Shown: positions 20,224 through 32,160 of the stretch, piece by piece
Position numbering within the stretch: the first letter of the stretch is position 1
Layout of the letters: every line of letters begins with the position of its first letter
Source: Acorus gramineus
Lineage: Eukaryota > Streptophyta > Magnoliopsida > Acorales > Acoraceae
Direction of reading: 5' to 3'
Assembly: GCA_030737835.1 (NCBI GenBank)
Contig: CM060853.1
Span: forward strand, 14,507,590-14,571,589
Length of the DNA stretch: 64,000 bases
Position numbers and translations under genes: made by a program
Notes under the pieces: generated by a model
What the model was told of the DNA's origin: nothing
What the model saw: the letters and a program-made list of their open reading frames with translations, nothing else
Databases searched by the model: none

Positions 20224-22095
20224 TTACGCCTCAATAGCAACTTTGGAAGACTCTATTTCCTCCCCTTCCAGCTGCTTGACAGCATTGATAAGGCTTCTTG
20301 TGATACCCCTGAGATACAAACCACCTTCTTTCATCTCCTCCAAGAGCTTCTCTGCCGTGCGCCAGTCCAGAGCTTTGAAACACAGTGACACAATCATCTT
20401 ATCATACTCGTCCGAATTCGGGGAGACACCATCTTCTTTCATCTCGTTCAAGCACTCCAAAGCACTGTCAAACTGCTCAAGCCTGCAATACCCACGGATA
20501 AGGGCATGATAGATGACCCGGCTTAGCTTGGGATGCCTCTTTTTGGCCTCAAGGAAGGCATTGCGTGCATCACTCATCTGACCACCCTTAGTGAAACCAC
20601 TCACTACAACTGTGTATGTGTAAATATCCGGCCTCAGGCCCCGATCCTCCATCACCTTCATCAAAGCCATTGCATCCTCCATGTTTCCTGCCTTTGATAA
20701 GGCGGTAATGATGTAATGGAACGCCCTACCTCCTGGAGGGGGCCCAGACTCTATCATTTTAAAGAGAAGCATCTTTGCCTCTTCAAAATCATTAATCCTA
20801 CACAAGCCATTAAGAACATGAGAAAAGGGTTTGATGGCATACTTTCGAGAATCGCCCACGAAGTCCTCCAATAGCTCTAAACCTGTACGGACTGTATCGT
20901 TGTCCTTACATAAGCTGATAACAAGAGAAACCAATTCCCGCCTTGGCGGACACTTGTCGTGATCCTTCGCCATCAAATAAATCAAATGAGCATCCTTCGC
21001 CCTCTTTCCCTTGCAAAACCAGGAGATGATCTTCGCAACCTTCTTGCCATCCGGCAACACGCCCGAGCCGAGCATCTTCTCACAGATCGACCACGCAGAA
21101 TCAAACATTGAACGACTACAAAGGGATCCAATAGTCAAGTAATAACTATCTCCATCAGGCACACATTTAAAATCATCAAATTTGTCAAACACTTCCAATA
21201 AAGAATCCCTCTCGGGCACAAATTCCCATTCTTCAGATTCACTGGGCAATTCCTCAAAGGACTTCTTGCTCTCCTGGAATCGCCAAAGAAGAGCGAGCAA
21301 TCCATTGAGAATCTCCGTGTTCAATACTCCACTCTCCCTCTCACCAATCCCCCTAATCAAATCCCACAACATGAACACGTCATTCTCAACAACAATATCT
21401 GAGTTGCCAACAGCTTCAACCAGAAGATGCACGCATTGCGGGGTCACGACAAAATCAGGACTTTCAGAAGCCCATCTGAAAAACCAGATCAGCTTCTCCC
21501 CCGACCCCAATGGGCTACGAATCACCCTCCCAACGAATTCTTCATTCAATGTCAAATCCAAGCCATCAAGCTTTGATTCTATCGGCTCACCCGAATCACT
21601 CCGGAGAATAGATAACACATTCTCCACTTGTTCCTCATTGATTTCAGGGGTTTCTTCATCTGGGCCTTCTCCATTGCCTTCCAAATCAAAACTAGGATTT
21701 CCCTCTCCATCAAAATTCTTCCCTTTATCAACAATATCATCAAATCCCGGAGAGGAACTTGTGTCCTCTTCGGCAAAGGCGGCATCTTTATTGATACCCT
21801 CATCAAAGACCCATGGAGAAGCTTCAGATGCTTCTACAACAGATTCAGGAGCAGAACAGTTAGAGTTCTTACCGTTTTCAGTTACACCGGGTTCTGAAGC
21901 TGATTCGATCCAGGCGGAGCTCGAATCATTAGAGATGAATCTAGGGTTTTGGAAGAGGACCCATTTGTAGGGATGAGGTACTGGTGGTGTTGAATTTTGG
22001 GTTAGGGTTTTCTGGGTCGGCTGGGGTTTGATTGAATGGAGACTTGGTTTTGAAGGGGACCTCAAAAGGAGAGCTCGAGCTCTGGATCTCCACAT
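20224..22095 (-). CDS. P-class pentatricopeptide repeat protein, probably mitochondrial
   Basis: A single uninterrupted frame of 623 residues with no intron, as in most plant PPR genes. PPR proteins bind organellar RNA one base per repeat to guide processing, stability or translation. The N-terminus (MWRSRARALLLRSPSKPSLH, rich in Arg and Ser, few acids) looks like a mitochondrial transit peptide. Residues about 60-170 are acidic and low in complexity. From about 310 to 600 there are roughly eight PPR units, for example PDIYTYTVVVSGFTKGGQMS, YHALIRGYCRLEQFDSALEC and EYDKMIVSLCFKALDWRTAE. There is no E, E+ or DYW extension, so it is P class and not an editing factor. It resembles Arabidopsis proteins of the At3g02650 type, but orthology was not tested. 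It is the one clearly single-copy gene in the first half of the window. Confidence 0.93.
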   Translation of the reverse strand: MWRSRARALLLRSPSKPSLHSIKPQPTQKTLTQNSTPPVPHPYKWVLFQNPRFISNDSSSAWIESASEPGVTENGKNSNCSAPESVVEASEASPWVFDEGINKDAAFAEEDTSSSPGFDDIVDKGKNFDGEGNPSFDLEGNGEGPDEETPEINEEQVENVLSILRSDSGEPIESKLDGLDLTLNEEFVGRVIRSPLGSGEKLIWFFRWASESPDFVVTPQCVHLLVEAVGNSDIVVENDVFMLWDLIRGIGERESGVLNTEILNGLLALLWRFQESKKSFEELPSESEEWEFVPERDSLLEVFDKFDDFKCVPDGDSYYLTIGSLCSRSMFDSAWSICEKMLGSGVLPDGKKVAKIISWFCKGKRAKDAHLIYLMAKDHDKCPPRRELVSLVISLCKDNDTVRTGLELLEDFVGDSRKYAIKPFSHVLNGLCRINDFEEAKMLLFKMIESGPPPGGRAFHYIITALSKAGNMEDAMALMKVMEDRGLRPDIYTYTVVVSGFTKGGQMSDARNAFLEAKKRHPKLSRVIYHALIRGYCRLEQFDSALECLNEMKEDGVSPNSDEYDKMIVSLCFKALDWRTAEKLLEEMKEGGLYLRGITRSLINAVKQLEGEEIESSKVAIEA

Positions 22096-22275
22096 CTCTC
22101 TGAGTGAGTGAACGAGAGAGGCGATGAGAGAGACAGAGTAGGGTTTAAGGATCCGCTAATGCTAGTCAGCCTTTTGAATTCTTCTTGATGTTAAATCCTG
22201 ACCGTCCATAAAGTGATGCCTTATGGCCTTATTGCGAGTTTAATCATCGCCGTCTGTTCCATGATAAAATAAAAA

Positions 22276-23076
22276 GGGACATTTAATACCACCCCATTAG
22301 CTACTCATCCCACCCCATGCTAAATTGCTTCTTTTTTTTGTGTATTTGAAAGAGACCAATCCCATCACATCCCATCACAACTTAACCCACTTGGCGACCT
22401 CACCTTCTTCCCCCATCAAAAGCAAACACCTTGTTGAACTCTTTCCCTGATGATATTACCTTCCCTCCCGTCAATAGCCCCATCTTTAGTCTCTCCCGCA
22501 TAAACTTGTACAGTGAATATCACCAACACTCTCCTGGTGATCTTGACACCGATGCGTTCCCCACCTCATAAGCTGCTCTCACCACCTCCACCTCCTTGTG
22601 CATGACCATCCCATTTTCACTCCATCTCGCACCCCTCTCCCTTTCCATCTCCCCACGGTCACTCTCCTTCCATTCTCCTTCCATCGGCAGCTCCTCCTCC
22701 AATGAGGCTTGTCCAACGATTTCTCGGTGGTTTTGGTGTTGGTTGTGACGATGGTGGCGGTGGTGGTTTATGTGTTGGGAAGTGAATATGTGATTTTGAT
22801 GGTCAACAAGGATCACAAATGACAACAGTAGGAGATGATGCGACGACAAGCATGATAGAAAGCATTGACGACTGGGGGAGGAGGCGAAGACAGCAGGATA
22901 GGAAGCATTGGTGGAGGGAGAGAGTGAGGAAAAAGGAAAATTTGTTTGGGGTGGGGTTGCATTGTGTAAAGTGTATTATATATATTGGGTTGGGATTGTG
23001 GTTCATAAAAAATGGTCTAGGCGGGTTAGCTAACGAGGTGGATTGGTATTAACAAAGGGTAAAAATAACTGCCCCC
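22276..23076. mobile_element. MULE-type MITE upstream of the PPR gene
   Basis: 801 bp. The left end GGGACATTTAATACCACCCC and the inverted right end GGGGGCAGTTATTTTTACCC are related to the ends of the Pack-MULE at 10327-11027. The 9-bp flanks are aaataaaaa (22267-22275) and gaataaaaa (23077-23085), one mismatch. The interior is C-rich to G-rich with frames of about 100 codons on both strands that I do not recognise. It begins about 180 bp upstream of the PPR start codon, so it may overlap the promoter. Confidence 0.8.
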
Positions 23077-23085
23077 GAATAAAAA

Positions 23086-24775
23086 TCGATTGATTAAGCA
23101 TCGATGGGGCATCATCGCCTTAGAACTATAACAAACTCGGTAGAGGAGATGGTTAACACTTAACACTGATGTGGTGTCAGCCCAGTGCACTCAGATTCTC
23201 AAGTTAGATAGAGCTTTCTCTTTCTTAGGAAAAAGACAAGATAAAGCTTGTGCAAAAGTGAAATCCCATACCTAATGTTTGGGGTCTGTCCTTTATTTGT
23301 AGATAATGTCATGCTATTCACACGTATCACGATAAGATGAGACCACGTAGATGACAATTAGGTTCTTGGACACATCAGATGGAGGTGTGATCACGCTGCC
23401 AGCTTACCATGAGCTATTCATGTTAGATTCATGAGGGAACTATGAGAGTCGCTAATCTTGATCTGGTGAACTGCATAGTCTGTGAGTTACCACATCGTTC
23501 GATATTATTTTGGTTTAATCTCTATATTTGGGGAATGTAGAAAGAAAATCAGCAAATACATCTAAAACTCTTTGTTTGACAGAGTTTGAAATATATAATC
23601 TAAAGTACCAAATACCCTTGTTAGAAGAGTCTGGGTTATAATGGTAAGAGAAGGACGGAAGAAACCTTCCCCAAAATCCTTTAGTTGTGGTACACAATCC
23701 TTCAGGTGTCTTACAATCTCAGTGATTCTCTATATAAGATGGTTATTTCTATTGACATTTTCCCTTGGGGAGTACTTTGGAAATGAAAAATACTTCATAA
23801 GACATGAGGCACTTTAGGGATGCATAATGTGTTTTAGATAGAAAGAATACCTTATGTCATGTGTCCACTAAACCAGGCGATCATGCAGTTATGATTGAAT
23901 TATCATTTTTCATTTTTCCTTCAATTAGGCATTTTCCTCTAGATGACATCAGCATCAGAGGAGTTGATGGTAAAACTCCTTCAATACCTGTATCTTTCTT
24001 TACTATTTGTATTGTGCATTAGAAGGGACAAAATCTGACTATCTGAATTCGGGTTATCGGATCAGCCCACTCCGCTACTCGTCTGACCGTTGACATCGAG
24101 CGTTGATGGACCAGATGGGAATTGAATGACTTGCATAAAGTCCTTCGACGCCCAACTTAGTAGATATTGGATCTAGGGTTCATGTAAAATAAAATTTTAC
24201 ATACCTCAAATGGGAGAACTACTCCCCTATCTATAGTCTTAGTGTCCGCCCCACATATTGATGAATGAATTTGTCACTGATTCCATCGAATGGGAAGAAA
24301 TCTAGTGATCCATGAGATTTTAAAAGATTTTGCGGATCTATGTTGATCTCCCCAAATCTGATTTATGTGGGATTTGGTCCCAATTTGATTTAAGTTGGGC
24401 TTGGTCGTCGGATGCACATGTTTTTCACGGGTACAACTTATGCGAATCATCAATTGATCAGACGGTGGAATGGTTAGATACGTGACGCGCTGCTATTGGG
24501 TCTAGAAAATGGCCCCTACATGCATGTTTTGGACAAAAGTTAAGAGATGCTCTACATATTGCATTCTCATGCTGAATTATTATCAGCGTCCCACAATTGT
24601 TTTTATCGATTTTTCATGTAAATTTAGTGTTACCTTGTGTTTTGATATCTTTTCTATTTTTCAATTATGAATATCGTACTCCGTGATTGTTCGGGTTACA
24701 CATAGTTTACCACATCATTATTTATTTATTCTATACAGAACTATCCCAACAAGTTCTATCAAAGGGACATATGTC
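23086..24775. other. Unassigned, probably transposon-derived sequence
   Basis: Base composition here is more even than in the AT-rich spacers, with ordinary-looking words such as cagcccactccgctactcg and cttcgacgcccaacttag, but no frame over 60 codons. It resembles the non-coding interior of a large plant transposon or LTR element. I could not find ends, so no element is called. Confidence 0.4.
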
Positions 24776-24850
24776 ACTACAGAAAATAGGGCCTCGTACC
24801 TACCTCCCAAAATGTGATCTACACCCAAAGAGAGTATTTTAGTATCTTAT
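24776..24850 (+). mobile_element. Possible CACTA transposon terminus
   Basis: CACTACAGAAAATAGGGCCT closely fits the consensus end of plant CACTA (En/Spm) elements, CACTACAAGAAAA. The matching inverted end was not found in this window, so this is an isolated or truncated terminus. Confidence 0.45.
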
Positions 24851-24952
24851 TCTTTTTATAAAAAAAATTTGAATAACGTCTTTCATATTTCACTTGAAAT
24901 GTCTTTTTAGCGCGTTCTGCATGAATTCAGAAGATAATTACTAAATAATTAC

Positions 24953-25180
24953 AAAAGAGCGCTGATACACTCAGTTTGTTTTTCTGTCCCATCTGCAATC
25001 TCATATGCACTATCATAGTGCATGGGATTCTATTATAGTATATGACACGATTTTTTTTTAATTTTTCAAAACAAAAAAATATATTAATGTATCTCAAGAT
25101 ATACTTCATTTCATATAACATTACGTATTTCAAGAATGTATAATTAAAAAAAAATGGTGTGAACTACAAATGGGGCTGCA
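24953..25180. mobile_element. MITE, TGATACACTCA-end family
   Basis: Starts gagcgctgatacactcagtt then gtctgtcccatctgcaatc-like sequence. Internal tatcatagtgcatgg and ttatagtatatga blocks resemble those at 32564-32950. The right end is diverged. Confidence 0.5.
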
Positions 25181-25188
25181 CTAGGGGC

Positions 25189-26203
25189 CAGTGGCGGAGC
25201 CATGATTTTTATTAGGGGGGGGGGGGGGCCTAACGTGATTTATGTAAATATTTTTTAAAGTTGTATCATTATGTTTTTTTTTTCAATTTCACAGCATAGC
25301 TTAAAAAATGAATATGTATAAAATAAAATAAAAATACTTTAAAACATCTCTAAATAATTTTAAAAGATAATTATCAAATTTTAAAACGATTTGTCAAATT
25401 TCATATCGATGATTTAAAAAAAAATGTCAAGATCTAAATTTAAAAAGCAATATACATTATTTTTTAAAGTTGTATCATTATGTTTTTTTTTTCAATTTCA
25501 CAGCATAGCTTAAAAAATGAATATGTATAAAATAAAATAAAAATACTTTAAAACATCTCTAAATAAGTTTAAAAGATAATTATCAAATTTTAAAACGATT
25601 TGTCAAATTTCATATCAATGATTTTTAAAAAAATGTCAAGATCTAAATTTAAAAAACAATATATATCTTTAATTTGACCTCAATGAGGTTTCATATTCTG
25701 AAAATGTTGAATGATTTGATTATTTTAGATATTTACACAAATATTTTAAATTTTAAATAAATTAATAACAATACAATAAGTTAAAAGAAAAATTATATAC
25801 CTTCGAAATGTTGATGGATGAGATAAGAGGATTATTGATTGCAGATTCCCAATTGTGGGATGGTTAATGGAACAAAAATAAAAATTAAGGATTTTTTTAG
25901 AAATGAGGATTGATATTAGGAACAATTGAGATACCAAAAAAAAAAAAAGATTAAAAAATTTATTTATTTCAGAATGGGCACCCGGGTGGGGACGCCAAGG
26001 AGTGGAGTCCATACCTCCATTGCTGTGTGTAGGATATGGATATTGAAGGAGGCTTAGGGGTCAATGAAAAGGTAGAATCAAAATAGATTTTTGTTTTATG
26101 TAGGAGGGAGGGTTAATTAAAAGAGAAGGTGAGGGTTTAAAAGTAAATAAAAAAAATTCAGGGGGTCCTGCCTCCCCCCGGTCCCTAGGTGGCTTCACCA
26201 CTG
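25189..26203. mobile_element. hAT MITE with internal 209-bp duplication
   Basis: 1015 bp. The left end CAGTGGCGGAGCCATGATTT and the inverted right end CAGTGGTGAAGCCACCTAGG are imperfect inverted repeats. The 8-bp flanks are ctaggggc (25181-25188) and cttggggc (26204-26211), one mismatch. It contains a 14-G run near 25215 and two nearly identical copies of a 209-bp unit (25251-25459 and 25460-25668) starting ttttttaaagttgtatcatt. No coding capacity. Confidence 0.88.
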
Positions 26204-26284
26204 CTTGGGGCTTGACATATCATTTTCCATTACAAAAACATCTACACAAGGGTATCAGGGTATCCCATGGTTTTTGGTGCACAA

Positions 26285-26605
26285 ACTTACGAGTTCAGTT
26301 ACACCCAGATCCATTTTTATCCCTAATTCCAATCTTTTATGCATCGATAGAAAATTAATAGAGCATATACTAATATTAACAAGATATATGTTTTTTTTTA
26401 CATTTTCTATAAATGCATCTATACATACTGATATATATTCCCTTATTCTCAAGAAGAGCAAGAGTAATTATTGGAGTATATGTTTCATTAAAAAAAATAT
26501 ACTTTATTAAATAAAGTATAAATTATTTTAAAAAAATTTAAAACATGTGTAAACTAAAATTGAAACTAAAAATGAGAATGCACGTAACATTATCCCAAAC
26601 GTTAA
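26285..26605 (+). mobile_element. MITE, GCATATACTCA family
   Basis: Blocks shared with 14278-14510 and 59029-59212 are ccctaattccaatctt, tatgcatcgatagaaaatta, agagcatatacta and, at right, aaaacatgtgtaaact then gcacgtaacattatcc. Confidence 0.6.
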
Positions 26606-28271
26606 TATATGCTAACACAGTGGATCCAAGACCACATTCTAAAACTGTAGATACTTGGGGCGTAATGGCCCATAAGCAGGTTATGGGAACAAACCCACAC
26701 AACCATCCTAGACGGGCTTTTCCACATGAATGTTTTTATACTCAGCTCGTTTGAAAACGGGTTTGGGTAACTTTTGAGTTTGTAAAAAAACTGTTTTTTT
26801 CAAACCCATTTTCAAATAAAGAAATCGGGGCCAAAAGGTGCAGAAAGATTCCTTTGAAAAATGTTTAAAAATTTGAGTTTTTCAGAAGCTGTGGAGAGAC
26901 AACTTTCTGCAAAATCATTTTTAAACCAAGTTTTTACCTAAAATTAGTTTTACAATCATGCAATCAAATGCAAGCCTCAGTTTCCTTGTTAGTCTTGTTT
27001 ACAATTTGGAGGCAGTCCCTAAAGGATTATACACTTCATTAGTAGAGTGTATACTATCTCAGTGTAGTATATACTCCATTAATAGAAAGAATGCTGGGTG
27101 AAATTTTCTTTATTTTTTTAAAATAAAAAATGTAATAGTTTACTATATATATTTCACTTTCATAATGGTATATAACTTCATTAGAAGAATATATATTTTT
27201 TTAAAAAAAAATTAAAATGGTTAGGGACTATAGTAAGAACTATAAACGAAACCGAATATATCAATTTTCTTTGTACATTAAATTATACGGATCCATATTT
27301 GTTTAGGTTCTACGGTGGAAACATTTCGAGCATTTTTTTGTGTTCATCGCGTTTTATTAGTCAATTATCATGCATTTCAAACTTTTCAGAAATACCGCTT
27401 CTTAGAAATGATGTATATTTGTAATAGAGTCTTGCTACATGGGCATCAAAATATAGGCCCTAATTACAAGTCCCATTAGGTGTCATAATTTCATTGGTTG
27501 GATATTTAATTTTTAAATTACTTGAAAAAGCAAAATACCTAAATACACTTTATTAGAAATCCATGTTTTTTTTCTCCCACTTTCTCTCTCCTTAGCAAAA
27601 GAGCGGGTACTTTGTTTATAAAATCAAGCGATCCTTATTTTCTAAGAAGAAAATTCACCGCTTCTCTCCTTTTATGTTGCGGTCATAAAGACGAATTTCT
27701 TGCTTTCTATACCAAAGTGGGCTTATTATTGTTAATCTTCCTTGTATGCTAACACTTCTACATGTATGAATGAAAATAAAAAAGAAGCAAATCAAACTCT
27801 TTGCGGCTCTCGGAAATAAATGTTTTAAAAAAACCTCTAACAGCTTCTCCAATAAAATCAAATGCCATAAAAAAAAATCGAATGCCATAAAAAAAACTTT
27901 CAATGTAAAAAGAAGCCATCAAAACTCTAAGTCAGGTAGTATTGCATCCAAGCTCCATTAATCATTTCATGAAATCATGTAATTGGAGGAGTAAGATGGG
28001 GAAAATTTGCACACTTGATCAAGAAAGATGAAGGAATCTGAGTTTCTAATCCTAATGTATTTGTTGCTACTGTAGGCATCGATTTTGAAGCAAAAGATGT
28101 TTTTTTACCTGAAAATCATATGGGAACAAAATGAATGTGTCTAAAAAACAGAATGTGTAAGTGATTCCACTAATTGAAATGAGAGAAAGAAAGGAAGAAG
28201 TATACATAGAAAACATGAAAAAGGAATTCCTTCTACAATGTCATGCATGCGGTTAATTAAACATGTATTTA

Positions 28272-28460
28272 GATTTCATTGAATGTAACTGGATCTGGAA
28301 CAATGTATCTGAATTTTAATTATGACTGAATTTTCAATGCAATTGAGTTTTCAAAATATATCTGGATATGGATTTCATAGAATGTAACTGGATCTGGAAC
28401 GATGTATCTAAATTTAATTATAACTGAATTTCCAATACAAGTGAGTTTTCAAAATTTAAA
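28272..28460. repeat. 99-bp tandem repeat
   Basis: gatttcattgaatgtaactg, gatctggaac and aatgtatct recur with a 99-bp period (28272-28370 and 28371-28460). Confidence 0.85.
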
Positions 28461-28829
28461 CATGCATCTGAAACTTATGTAGCTAATATAACAAATTAAT
28501 CATTCACTTAAATAAAAAAGAAGATGAAACATGGCTCACTTCTGGGAGGTAAAATAGCGATCTTAGATTATTGGATAGTATAAATTTAAATGTATCTTGA
28601 TTTTTTAGAAAATGTATCTTACTTTTTCAGAAAATATAATCTGATTACTAGGAAAAAGACATAAAAATGAAAAAAAGGATCAACAATCACATAAATGGAG
28701 CAAAAATATAACTTGGTATTATATAATTAACATAACAAAATAGTCATTCGTTAAATAACATTACATAAAATAAAAAAAACACATGTGCAAAAAAACTCAC
28801 ATAAACATAATGCAACTGGTTTATCAGAT

Positions 28830-28921
28830 CCACATCTTCCTACCTCCACCTACACTTGTTTTTTTTTAAATTCAGATACATTTCAGATAAAAAAGGTGTA
28901 GGTGGAGGTAGGAAGATGTGG
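28830..28921. repeat. Perfect 26-bp inverted repeat (hairpin)
   Basis: The arm 28830-28855 begins ccacatcttcctacctccac and its exact complement lies at 28896-28921, ending gaggtaggaagatgtgg. The 40-bp loop is A/T-rich. It could be the core of a MITE or a small-RNA precursor; the sequence alone does not decide. Confidence 0.9.
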
Positions 28922-30020
28922 AGATCAGAGAAGAGCTCAAAAGATAGCTTAACCACCTCTCATATGATAGAGGGCGGCGAGAGAAATTTAAGGGTGGTGA
29001 TGCCGGTCGCTAGAGATGAGTAGGCCGGTTAAAATGACTTTTTGAAGTGGCGGATAGCTTAGGAAAGTATTATCGATAATATCACTTATGTCATCTCGTG
29101 GGATTTATATGGGACCTATATAATAGGGTTTGTGAATCATTATTGTTTATGAAAATGGATGATTTGAAACTCAGTTCCAAACAAAACGTGAACATCCTCT
29201 ACAAAGACAGCAAGCTCCGGCGGGTCAAGTGCGCCAAATTTGACCGTCATCATCTCTACCAAACGGCCAACACGCACAATGTTATCCCGTTATGCATAAT
29301 TCAGGCACGATCGAACGAATCTCAAACATATCGATATTTAATTCAACATTTTATTACTTGTGGTTTTAAAGCGAAGTGGAATCGAAGAAATATCAAATCT
29401 GTCTCGGCACACGTACCGACAAGAAAAAGGGATTCGGATCCATATAAAGAAAGGGACGGTTGTCTAGAGTCACGCGGCTCCACCTTTTCACACACAGTGG
29501 ACAAATAGAGAAAATTCAAAACGAACACGGTACTGTGATCGGGTTGGCCACGGTCAGTCGTGATCGTGATAGTGACCGAGGTGTGAACATGAGTGAACCA
29601 CCACTGGAACTTGACTGCCTACAGCTCAGTTTGACCCTCAAATCATTGTACATCCAAATTTAAAACACATGAATTTTCTATGGTAGTCATTAAAGTTGAT
29701 TTGACAAGTGATTAAGATTTTACAGATAAATTATTTTAATTTTAGGGATAAAGAATTCATCAATTTTGTTCATATTCACATGTGTCAAAATTGAGATAAA
29801 AAAGTGATGATAAATGCTATCACGACTTTTATGTGGAACAAAATATCTCAATTTTCATTTCAAAATTACTATAACTATTGCAGTTTATCTCGATTAGTTT
29901 TATATCAAAATGGAATAAGCGGTCTCCCCACTCACTTATCCTTATAATTACTATTTATCTCACTACTTATCCTCTTCTCAAACCAGTCCTAAAAGACTGT
30001 TACGAAGGCAATATAAAATA

Positions 30021-30691
30021 GAGTTAATGACATTTGAATCCCTGTAAATATCCATAAACCTATATAAGTCATTGCAAACTTGGAGTCGGACATACAGGTC
30101 CTTTAAACTATTATGGTAAGTCAAATGAGTCAATGAGTTAATTTATTTATCCAATTTGATGATATATTCTTATAATATTCCATCTATGTTAAATTAAACA
30201 CTCTTATAAATCACTGAAAAAATAGAAAATATATATATATATCTCCTTTTAAATGACCATCTTACCCCTGATCAAACTCATTTTCACTTCTTTTTTTCTT
30301 TTGTGGATTTTGACGTTATTGTTGCATCCTACTCCATTATTATTATTATTTTTTGCTTCTATTTTAAACAATTGTCATTATGAAAATGATTTTATTTATA
30401 TATTGCATTTAATATACTATAGGAGTTATTTAGATTTTTTATTTTATATTTTGATGAGGTGATTACACAAGTTAAAAAGCTCATGTTAATCACCATGTTG
30501 TGCATTGTAGAGTGTATAATAGTAAAATCACACATATGGTTAATTTTAACCATGATAAGTTAAAAATGATTTAACAATAAGGATGTATCAGACATTTTTT
30601 GTGTTTCGAGGGATGTAATTGTCATGTCCTAAGTTTACAAGGACTTATATAGGTTTATAGATATTTATAGGGACTCAAACGTCTTTAACCC
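30021..30691. mobile_element. MULE-type MITE with perfect 9-bp target duplication
   Basis: 671 bp. The ends are long inverted repeats of about 80 bp: GAGTTAATGACATTTGAATC at left and, inverted, GGGTTAAAGACGTTTGAGTC at right, both continuing through ataaacctatataagtc. TATAAAATA is duplicated exactly at 30012-30020 and 30692-30700. AT-rich and non-coding. Confidence 0.9.
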
Positions 30692-30973
30692 TATAAAATA
30701 TTATGTTTTAATAAACTCTTAACAATAAGAGTAAATCGAAAATTATGCTCTTTTTTAATAGACTTACCATCTATGCGGCAACCTCTTATTAGTTAACACA
30801 GGGAATTCTTCTATCTTTGACACATGAAATCTGATCTCCTTAAGATAAATGATATTTTAAATTAAATTTTAATTATTTAATTTAAGATATAAAATTTGAA
30901 TGATTTAATATTTTTTTCTCGTTTTATTTTTTTATTCCATTATTAACATTATTTTTAGTCTTTCATGTTTTTT

Positions 30974-31390
30974 ATTTCGTTTGAGTGGGACATTATATTT
31001 TGTAGAATTCCAACCGTTTAAAATAATATATTTTAATTAGAAATCAAACTTGATCCAATTCAATTCAAACTCGAATTTGACTCAACATGATTCAAACCCA
31101 AGCCACACCTGATGGGTTGAATTCTTTTTTATTTCGTTTGAGTGGGACATCAAATTTTGTAGAATTCCAACAGTTTAAAATAATATATTTTAATTAGAAA
31201 TCAAACTTGATTCAATCCAATTCAAACTCGAATCTGACTCAGCATGAACCAAACCCAAGCCACACCTGATGGGTTGAATTTATCGGGTTTTGAAGGTCTT
31301 GTTTGATTGAGTTGAGTTTAAGTTTATTTTTGACAATTTATGATCGGATGTGGTTTGAGCTCAAATATAATCTAACTCTTTCGAGTTACA
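30974..31390. repeat. 157-bp tandem duplication with hAT-like end
   Basis: Two copies (30974-31130 and 31131-about 31285) start atttcgtttgagtgggacat and end cacctgatgggttgaatt, roughly 93% alike by eye. The words caaactcgaa, gactcaacatg and gagctcaaa, and the end gagttacacccttaa near 31383, fit a degraded hAT element of the TAAGGGTGTAACTC type. Confidence 0.6.
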
Positions 31391-32160
31391 CCCTTAACTT
31401 CACCCTCATTTTTTTTTACATGAGAAAATTGGAGGTGAAGCTTTGTTTTTTTTTAAATAAATAAATAAAGAAGCTCCCTGGAGGAGTTGGTCATTCACCT
31501 GATCATGTGCTAGTGCAACTGTGTAGATCTAGTACGTCGTTATCTTTGGATAAAGGTAGTGCAGGCTTTTTGCAAGGATCCTTCCTATATTCCTATCCTA
31601 TCCACCCCATTTGAAGATGTGACTAGTCAAATATTTGTAAATTTTTTTATCTCGCCTACTTGTATACGATGATTGGTTGTGAGGAATTTAAATTCGTACC
31701 ATGCTCTCAACGAAATAGTGGGGATGCTTTTGACATGGAATGTATCATGACTACAAGTTAAACTGCTTCTCTGTTTAGCATTCCTCTTCCTATATAATTA
31801 TTTACACCTGTAGTATTCCCTATTCCTATATGATAATTCAAGAGTAGGGGATGAGCATTGTTGGCGTGAAGAGCATCCAGATTAGTGAAGTGGTTTGGAG
31901 GATTATTGAGTTGGGTGTTGGTCGAGTGGGATCGGAGCTGAATAGAAGCTTTTTCTATCGAGTTTCGATTGGAGCGACATTTGGTCACACTATTTTGGAT
32001 GTTTTGTGCTCTCTTTGTTTATCTTGTTTTTCTTTTTTTTCTTATCTGTACTATTTTCATTATTGGAATAAAAATGTCTATAATTATTTCAAAGAAAAAT
32101 ATTTTACACCGGACTATACATCTTAATGGTCTTTACCAAGACAAGATAACATATATATAC
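31391..32160. other. Intergenic, possible retroposon 3' end
   Basis: 31850-32100 has an open-looking stretch followed by tcattattggaataaaaatg and an A-rich end, which resembles a LINE 3' untranslated region. No domain is visible. No gene supported. Confidence 0.3.

Larger units (their letters stand above)
26606..30020. other. Long gene-free region with local repeats
   Basis: No gene supported. Frames of 60-136 codons (for example 29098-29508) show no family motifs. Notable structures are listed separately: a 99-bp tandem repeat at 28272-28460 and a perfect inverted repeat at 28830-28921. The stretch 27040-27260 resembles the AT-rich MITEs elsewhere. Blocks at 29880-29990 (ggaataagcggtct) faintly resemble the GTTTAGATG-end MITE family. 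Confidence 0.5.

Noticed and set aside
21182-21970. 262-codon plus-strand frame (MSNTSNKESLS...)
   Set aside because: It is antisense to the intact PPR gene, Ser-rich by complementarity, and has no domain.
28272-28460. CRISPR-like array
   Set aside because: It is a plain tandem repeat of 99 bp without spacers, in a plant genome.
29098-29508. 136-codon plus-strand frame
   Set aside because: It has no recognisable domain, promoter or conserved motif and lies in a repeat-like spacer.
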